A stretch of 13,070 bases of DNA from Stenocarpella maydis. Its lineage: Eukaryota; Ascomycota; Sordariomycetes; Diaporthales; Diaporthaceae. Where the stretch lies: assembly GCA_002270565.1 (NCBI GenBank), contig NQMI01000216.1, forward strand, positions 29,345 through 42,414, given 5' to 3'. The translations under genes were made by a program, and so were the position numbers. Position 1 is the first letter of the stretch; each line of letters opens with the position of its first letter. Positions 9,085-13,070 of the stretch are shown in pieces. The notes below the pieces were generated by a model, which saw only the letters and a program-made list of their open reading frames with translations, was not told the origin of the DNA and searched no databases.

Positions 9085-10125
9085 TAAATGGAAAATAATT
9101 TATAATAATAAGATTATTAATATATAGATTAATTATTTTCAAGTTACCCTTTTTAATCATAATAAAAATATTTTATTGAATATTATAAATATAATAAGAT
9201 ATAAGATTATATATAAAACTTTATAATTTAAAAATAGGAATCTATATATTAATTAAACTATTACCGAGATGTTTTAATTAATACCTAAGAAAGCATAATT
9301 AATATAAAATATAATAAATTTTAATTCTAAAGGATAGTAATAGAGCTTATATTTAAATAAACTTACTGATAAGTAAAGCTAAGGAAGTATAATACTTTAA
9401 AGGCAATGTAGTATAAAATAATATAATAATAAAATTAAATAGAAGATATAATGAAAATATATATTATGATAATAATTAATTATAAATAAAGAAAATAATA
9501 TTTAAGTAGTTATTAAGTAATAGGAATTAATATTATATATCCTAAAAATAGTTAGTATATTCTTAAAAAAACCTTTATAATATTAGCTATTATATATAAA
9601 AGTTATTAAATTAATAACTAAAAATTTTATTTATATAATACCAAAGGAAAAATAAGATAATATATTTTTACCTTAATGTAATAAATGAATTATAAGATCC
9701 TATTTAAACTAACTACCATATTAGAATTCTTGAAGATTTATAAAGTTAGGAAAGAACAACTAAAGGTATTTTATAAATATTTTAATAAAAACCTTGAAAA
9801 AACTATATAACCCTAAAAGTTATGTATAGGATATTTAATCCTATTTATACCTAAAAGAATAGTAAGTTATATTTTTATATTAATTATTAATAACTAGATA
9901 ATATTATAATTAAAACCTATTACGTTTTATTATTTATCAAAGACTATTAGACAAACTTTAGGGAATATAATAATTTATAACATTGCATCTAAAATATAAA
10001 TAAAATTTTATTTAAATTGAGAAAAAAATAAAAAATAAAATTTTGAATGTATTATAAATATTTTAAAACATTAAATATATTATTTATGGTTATTAATATT
10101 CTAATATGATTTTAAAATATTATTA

Positions 10126-10476
10126 TGAACCAACACGATGGTAACCCAGGATCCAGGGTAACTAAGAACAACTGCTACAATGCAACCCTGCAGATACAAG
10201 TGACGGGATGTATTAGGTCAGGGTTAGGGTTAGAACTCCACCGACTAGGGTGGATTAATGGGACCACCAGCAATCCTAATAACTCTAGGGTGGACCGATA
10301 AAGTTATCAACAATCCATACGGTCCATTACTAAAGATAAATGAAGAGTTAGGATATATAAGGATATAGTTATCACTATAATAGAGAGTTTTTATAGAACA
10401 GACTCTTTAGTTATCTGATGAATATGTGCTATAAAATAGCATTCAGTTCAGCGTGTGTTTCGGCAGGGTCGCAGTG
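10126..10476 (+). mobile_element. LTR-like segment with TATA box and hairpin
   Basis: At 10126 the sequence changes abruptly from AT-rich to ordinary composition and starts TGAACCAACACGATGG, as an LTR would. It contains TATATAAG (10354-10361), and about 70 bases later a perfect hairpin TGCTAT-AAA-ATAGCA (10427-10441), the order expected for a promoter and early transcript of an LTR. CCACC/GGTGG and repeated CTAGGGTGGA motifs occur near 10238-10295. The right end is unclear: CA dinucleotides at 10464-10465 and 10472-10473 are candidates before the next unit starts at 10477. No second copy or target-site duplication was seen. Confidence 0.4.
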
Positions 10477-10557
10477 TGGTGCCCTGAGGCGAATTCGGAC
10501 AATTGACAGTGGTCTGGACAACTTTGTATTGAATTAAGTTGGGCTTCTGTAAGCCCT

Positions 10558-10566
10558 CCTTATATA
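10558..10566 (-). promoter_or_regulatory. TATA box of LTR-like unit 1
   Basis: TATATAAGG on the minus strand, followed at once by a GGGCTT/AAGCCC hairpin with a four-base loop. The same pair occurs in unit 2. It defines the likely direction of transcription as leftward. Confidence 0.45.
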
Positions 10567-10900
10567 CCCTCCGACCCTGTCTCACCCCTGGGCACGCTGC
10601 GGTAGGCTCTGGTGCAAATTTGCAAATGCCGGAGAATTCGCCCTTCCAACACACCATCTTTGGTTCCAAGCCACCAGCCAACCATAGCCCTGGTAATGCC
10701 CAAATTAAGTACATACAAACTTCAGAAATCAAGCTATCTAATGCACTAAGTTATATACTTTTTGGGTAAGAAATAAGGGTAATGCAGAGGTCTGAATTAA
10801 GGTGCAAATGCAGGCCAAAATAATCGACTCACGGCCACCAAACTCATCTTGCGTCGCGCACGCACTAGGCGTACTCAGCGAAAATCGCCTGACTCGCAAG

Positions 10901-10968
10901 AAGTCTAGGGTAACTCCTTACTAGAAGTCTAGGGTAACTCCTTACAAGAAGTCTAGGGTAACTCCTTG
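10901..10968 (+). repeat. Minisatellite in unit 1: three copies, period 24
   Basis: AAGTCTAGGGTAACTCCTT occurs at 10901, 10925 and 10949, with five variable bases between copies. In the minus-strand reading it lies in the U3 part of the LTR, upstream of the TATA box, where repeated elements often act as enhancers. The core AGGGTAACT also occurs once in the segment to the left, near 10154. Confidence 0.8.
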
Positions 10969-11091
10969 CAGGAAGTGCCAACGCCCTGCTGAGCGGTTCC
11001 GTTTAACAANTGGTGCTCTGAGGCGAATTGGGACGATTGACAATGGTCTGGACAACTTTGTATTGAATTAAGTTGGGCTTCTGTAAGCCCT

Positions 11092-11100
11092 CCTTATATA
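11092..11100 (-). promoter_or_regulatory. TATA box of LTR-like unit 2
   Basis: Minus-strand TATATAAGG, same position and hairpin context as in unit 1. Confidence 0.45.
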
Positions 11101-11431
11101 CCCTCCGACCCTGTCTCACCCCTGGGCACGCTGCGGTAGGCTCTGGTGCAAATTTGCAAATGCCGGAGAATTCGCCCTTCCAACACACCATCTTTGGTTC
11201 CAAGCCACCAGCCAACCATAGCCCTGGTAATGCCCAAATTAAGTACATACAAACTTCAGAAATCAAGCTATCTAATGCACTAAGTTATATACTTTTTGGG
11301 TAAGAAATAAGGGTAATGCAGAGGTCTGAATTAAGGTGCAAATGCAGGCCAAAATAATCGACTCACGGCCACCAAACTCATCTTGCGTCACGCACGCACT
11401 GGGCGTACTTAGCGAAAATCGCCTGACTCGC

Positions 11432-11500
11432 AAGTCTAGGGTAACTCCTTGCTAAAAAGTCTAGGGTAACTCCTTGCATGAAGTCTAGGGTAACTCCTTG
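11432..11500 (+). repeat. Minisatellite in unit 2: three copies, irregular spacing
   Basis: The same 19-base core as in unit 1 occurs at 11432, 11457 and 11481, so the period is 24-25. The linkers differ from those of unit 1, showing that this part changes faster than the rest of the unit. Confidence 0.8.
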
Positions 11501-11568
11501 CTGAGCGGTTCCGTTTAACAACAGAGAATATCCGGTAGTTTTTCAGCAGAACCAAACCTCCTTCCCCA

Positions 11569-11763
11569 ATGGGCAACCCGATAGAAATAAACTCAGTACA
11601 TACTTATAGCAAGCAAGTAGCAACTACACAAGGGTCTTGTTTTAGATACAGAAAACCGGGCCATTTCGCCCAAAATTACAAGGAACCGAAAGCAGCAGCC
11701 ACACAATCTCTAGCGGTTACTATAAGCAAGCAATATAACAATAAGGAAGACAAAGAAGAGTAG
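11569..11763 (+). pseudogene. Gag-like remnant with a damaged zinc knuckle
   Basis: An open frame of 64 codons contains CFRYRKPGHFAQNY, which has the spacing of a retrotransposon nucleocapsid zinc knuckle (C-x2-C-x4-H-x4-C). The first Cys and the His are kept, but the second and fourth ligands are Tyr. Each Tyr is one G-to-A change in a TpG context away from Cys, the direction expected of RIP on the opposite strand. The region after it is basic and polar (KQYNNKEDKEE), typical of a Gag tail. The apparent ATG start is probably not the original start, because the left side is cut by LTR unit 2 at 11520. The frame stops at TAG 11761-11763. Such a knuckle could in principle belong to another nucleic-acid-binding protein, but the G-run and LTR downstream favour a retrotransposon. 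Confidence 0.55.
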
Positions 11764-12023
11764 AAAGAAGCAAGTTTACACCAGCTTCCAAGCAGTATGG
11801 AACGAAAAACGGCTGGGAAGACATCCAATAGGGCCCCGCCAGCAGCCTATATATTAGTCTAATTCACTAAATAAGTCCAACTAAACGCAAAGCGCTAACT
11901 TAAGGCAGCATAGGCAGAAACCGAGGACAATAGCACAGTATCCATAAATAACAACAGCGAACCCACTAGGGAGTTAGGCGGTTTTTAAGGCATAGATGGG
12001 ATCTATATCTAATCGGGGGGTAA
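11764..12023 (+). other. Non-coding internal remnant ending in a polypurine-like G-run
   Basis: No domain is readable between the Gag-like frame and the short LTR. Protease, reverse transcriptase and integrase are absent. At 12015-12020 a run of six G immediately precedes TAA and the LTR start. This is the place and form of a polypurine tract that primes plus-strand synthesis in LTR retrotransposons. The run supports plus-strand orientation of this element. Confidence 0.45.
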
Positions 12024-12193
12024 TATAATGGGCATACCTAGTCTGGTTATTTCAAACTACATAGCCCGAAGTCCATATATTTTAACTCAATCTCCACACC
12101 TTTCATGCAAGGAGCCTAATCTCCCTCTTCATCATTCATCTTCATTATCAAAATATAACGGTTTTCTGGTACAATTCCTCAAACCCCGTTACA
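12024..12193 (+). mobile_element. Short LTR (170 bases) following the G-run
   Basis: The segment begins TATAATGGGC and ends CCCCGTTACA. The reverse complement of the end, TGTAACGGGG, matches the beginning except for two transitions (G-to-A, C-to-T) and the last base, so the original ends were probably TG...CA inverted repeats. It lies three bases after a G6 run and shows a CT-rich patch (about 12119-12150), as in LTRs. Right after it (12195) the AT-rich gypsy copy B begins. Its 5' partner LTR was not found in the window. Confidence 0.5.
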
Positions 12194-12194
12194 C

Positions 12195-13070
12195 TAAGAT
12201 TTTATAAAATCTATAAACTTAATAAATAATAATTAAAGGTACTTTATAAATATTTTAATTAAATCCTTAAAAAAGGATATAGATAACCTCTAAAACAGCT
12301 TATAAGATGCCTAATCCTATTTATATTTAAGAAAACTAGTAAGCTATAATTTTGTATTAACTTCTAATAACTAAATCCTGTAATCATTAAAAATTACTAC
12401 CCTTTACTACTTATTAAAAACATATAAAACAGGCTTAATGGAGTAAAATAGTGTATAATGCTTATTCTAAAGTATAAATATAACCTTATTTAAATTAAGA
12501 AAAAGAATAGAAATTAATATTTAAAATATATTATGAATATTTGAAATATTATTTATAGTATTTTAACAACTAATTAACTTAATCTTTCATAAATATATTT
12601 ATTAATTTATTTTTATATATCTTAATAATATTCTTACACCCTCTGAGAAATTTAAGATATATAAAGAATTTATTAAGAAGGTACTTTAAAACCTTTAAGA
12701 AGCTAATTTATTTGTAAAGTTAGCGAAATATTATTTTTAAATATAGAAAGTTAACTATTTTAAATGTACTATCTAACTAAAAGAATCCTAAATATGAGAT
12801 CTTGAAATCATAATAATCAAAAATTGGCTTATTCTAATTAATATTACGAATATATAAAAATTCTAAGTATATATTAATTTTTATTGATATTTTATTGAAA
12901 ATTTATATATAAATCTTGTAACTATTTAGAGACCTTACAAAAAATGAACTATTTATATAGGAAAATATGAAATAAAAAGTATTAAATAGAATTAGAGTAT
13001 AAATCCTTTCAAAACTAATACTTCTAAAGTAAATTTAAAAAAGACTTTAAAATTGGAATAATTTCTTAAA
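12195..13070 (+). pseudogene. Decayed Ty3/gypsy reverse transcriptase (copy B), runs off the window
   Basis: From 12242 the plus strand reads as a gypsy reverse transcriptase through stops: ILKKGY, then ILFIFKKTSKL, FCINF**LN and VIIKNYYPLLLI in one frame up to about 12510. After a frame change, FEILFIVF and IFHKYI follow. The catalytic motif is at 12618-12635 as YLNNIL: both catalytic Asp are now Asn, each a single G-to-A change. Next come EANLFVKLAKYYF (12699-12737) and KVNYF, then a thumb/connection-like region up to the window edge. The first 370 bases are homologous to 9735-10120 of copy A in the same strand, so this is a second copy. It is inactive. Confidence 0.8.

Larger units (their letters stand above)
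7940..10125 (+). pseudogene. Decayed Ty3/gypsy Gag-Pol remnant (copy A), truncated in reverse transcriptase
   Basis: Gypsy-type domains can be read in order through many stops and several frame changes. From 7950, NLAIKIDN*MY matches the end of fungal gypsy Gag proteins. At 8156-8197 a zinc-knuckle spacing (positions 1, 4, 9, 14) is kept, but the ligands read Tyr, Tyr, Tyr, Ser. At 8935-8976 FIMFINNEM*GNSI has the layout of the aspartic protease D-S/T-G motif with Asp and Ser changed to Asn and Gly to Glu. From 9771 to about 10119 the first half of reverse transcriptase is readable, including NIIIKTYYVLLFIKDY. The remainder (fingers/palm onward, RNase H, integrase) is missing: the sequence changes at 10126 to a less mutated LTR island. 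The substitutions are mostly C-to-T or G-to-A. The element cannot be functional. Confidence 0.75.
10477..11008 (-). mobile_element. LTR-like unit 1 (532 bases, TG...CA)
   Basis: The unit runs from TGGTGCCCTGAGG to CCGTTTAACA and is nearly identical to the unit at 11011-11520. Minus-strand orientation is favoured. Read that way it starts TGTTAAACGGAACC and has a short tandem repeat in the upstream part, then TATATAAGG (plus-strand CCTTATATA at 10558-10566), a six-base hairpin GGGCTT/AAGCCC (10541-10556) at the expected transcript start, and finally an end in GAGG-type sequence closing with CA. That is a U3-R-U5 layout. Against its right neighbour the main body differs by only a handful of bases, and RIP damage is slight. 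An alternative is that TGGTGC is a primer-binding site of a plus-strand element. Open frames inside the unit repeat only because the DNA repeats. Confidence 0.6.
11011..11520 (-). mobile_element. LTR-like unit 2 (510 bases, TG...CA)
   Basis: This is a direct repeat of the unit at 10477-11008, separated from it by only two bases (A and an N). It starts TGGTGCTCTGAGG and ends CCGTTTAACA. The two copies are essentially identical over about 420 bases; the visible differences are mostly transitions, for example CCC/CTC near the left end and GCGTCG/GCGTCA on the right. They differ most at the right end, where the minisatellite spacing has changed and about 20 bases are absent here. The TATA box (CCTTATATA, 11092-11100) and hairpin (11075-11090) are preserved. 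No internal retrotransposon sequence lies between the units. Confidence 0.6.

Noticed and set aside
4600..10125. AT-rich transposon block as a centromere
   Set aside because: Composition would fit, but nothing in the sequence distinguishes a centromere from any other RIP-degraded region; chromatin data would be required.
10221..10233. GGGTTAGGGTTAG as a telomere remnant
   Set aside because: Only two repeats in LTR-like sequence and not extended; too short to claim a telomere or chromosome end.
10448..11303. Repeated open frames of 76-94 codons within the LTR-like units on both strands
   Set aside because: They are identical only because the DNA unit is duplicated. They cover the TATA box and hairpin and show no domain, so coding function is unlikely.
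10901..11500. CRISPR-like array of regularly spaced repeats
   Set aside because: Spacers are only 5-6 bases, similar to each other, and the context is a eukaryotic LTR; this is a minisatellite.

Overview
The window looks like nuclear DNA of a filamentous ascomycete (Pezizomycotina). It has one intact, intron-containing gene for a secreted plant-cell-wall enzyme, set in very AT-rich, TpA-rich DNA. Inside that DNA, broken transposon genes can still be read through many stop codons. Their substitutions (Cys to Tyr, Asp to Asn, Gln/Arg/Trp to stop) are mostly the C-to-T and G-to-A changes expected of repeat-induced point mutation (RIP). The species cannot be named from this sequence.

Layout. 1-2340: AT-rich block with no recognisable gene. 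About 2350-4590: island of ordinary base composition with a border inverted repeat, a TATA box, and a complete two-exon gene (3065-4277) for a 384-residue GH93-type exo-arabinanase with both expected catalytic glutamates. About 4600-7000: AT-rich DNA with two related minus-strand remnants that resemble a MULE-type transposase, separated by a 148-base non-mutated LTR-like fragment that ends at an N. About 7060-10125: a decayed Ty3/gypsy element on the plus strand, with Gag end, zinc knuckle, protease and the first part of reverse transcriptase readable in order. 10126-12193: a second island of ordinary composition made of LTR pieces: an LTR-like segment, two almost identical TG...CA LTR-like units of 532 and 510 bases placed end to end with two bases between them (one is N), a Gag zinc-knuckle remnant, a G-run and a short 170-base LTR. 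12195-13070: a second decayed gypsy reverse transcriptase copy that runs off the window.

How it fits together. There is no operon-like logic. The GH93 enzyme would act outside the cell on the arabinan side chains of pectin. Its gene sits alone between mutated transposon blocks, the arrangement seen in compartmentalised ('two-speed') genomes of plant-associated fungi. The LTR island is far less mutated than its surroundings, so its insertions are probably younger than the last strong round of RIP. I found no clearly new biological system. The best leads are the end-to-end LTR pair, the Gag-knuckle/G-run/short-LTR remnant, and the isolated GH93 island.
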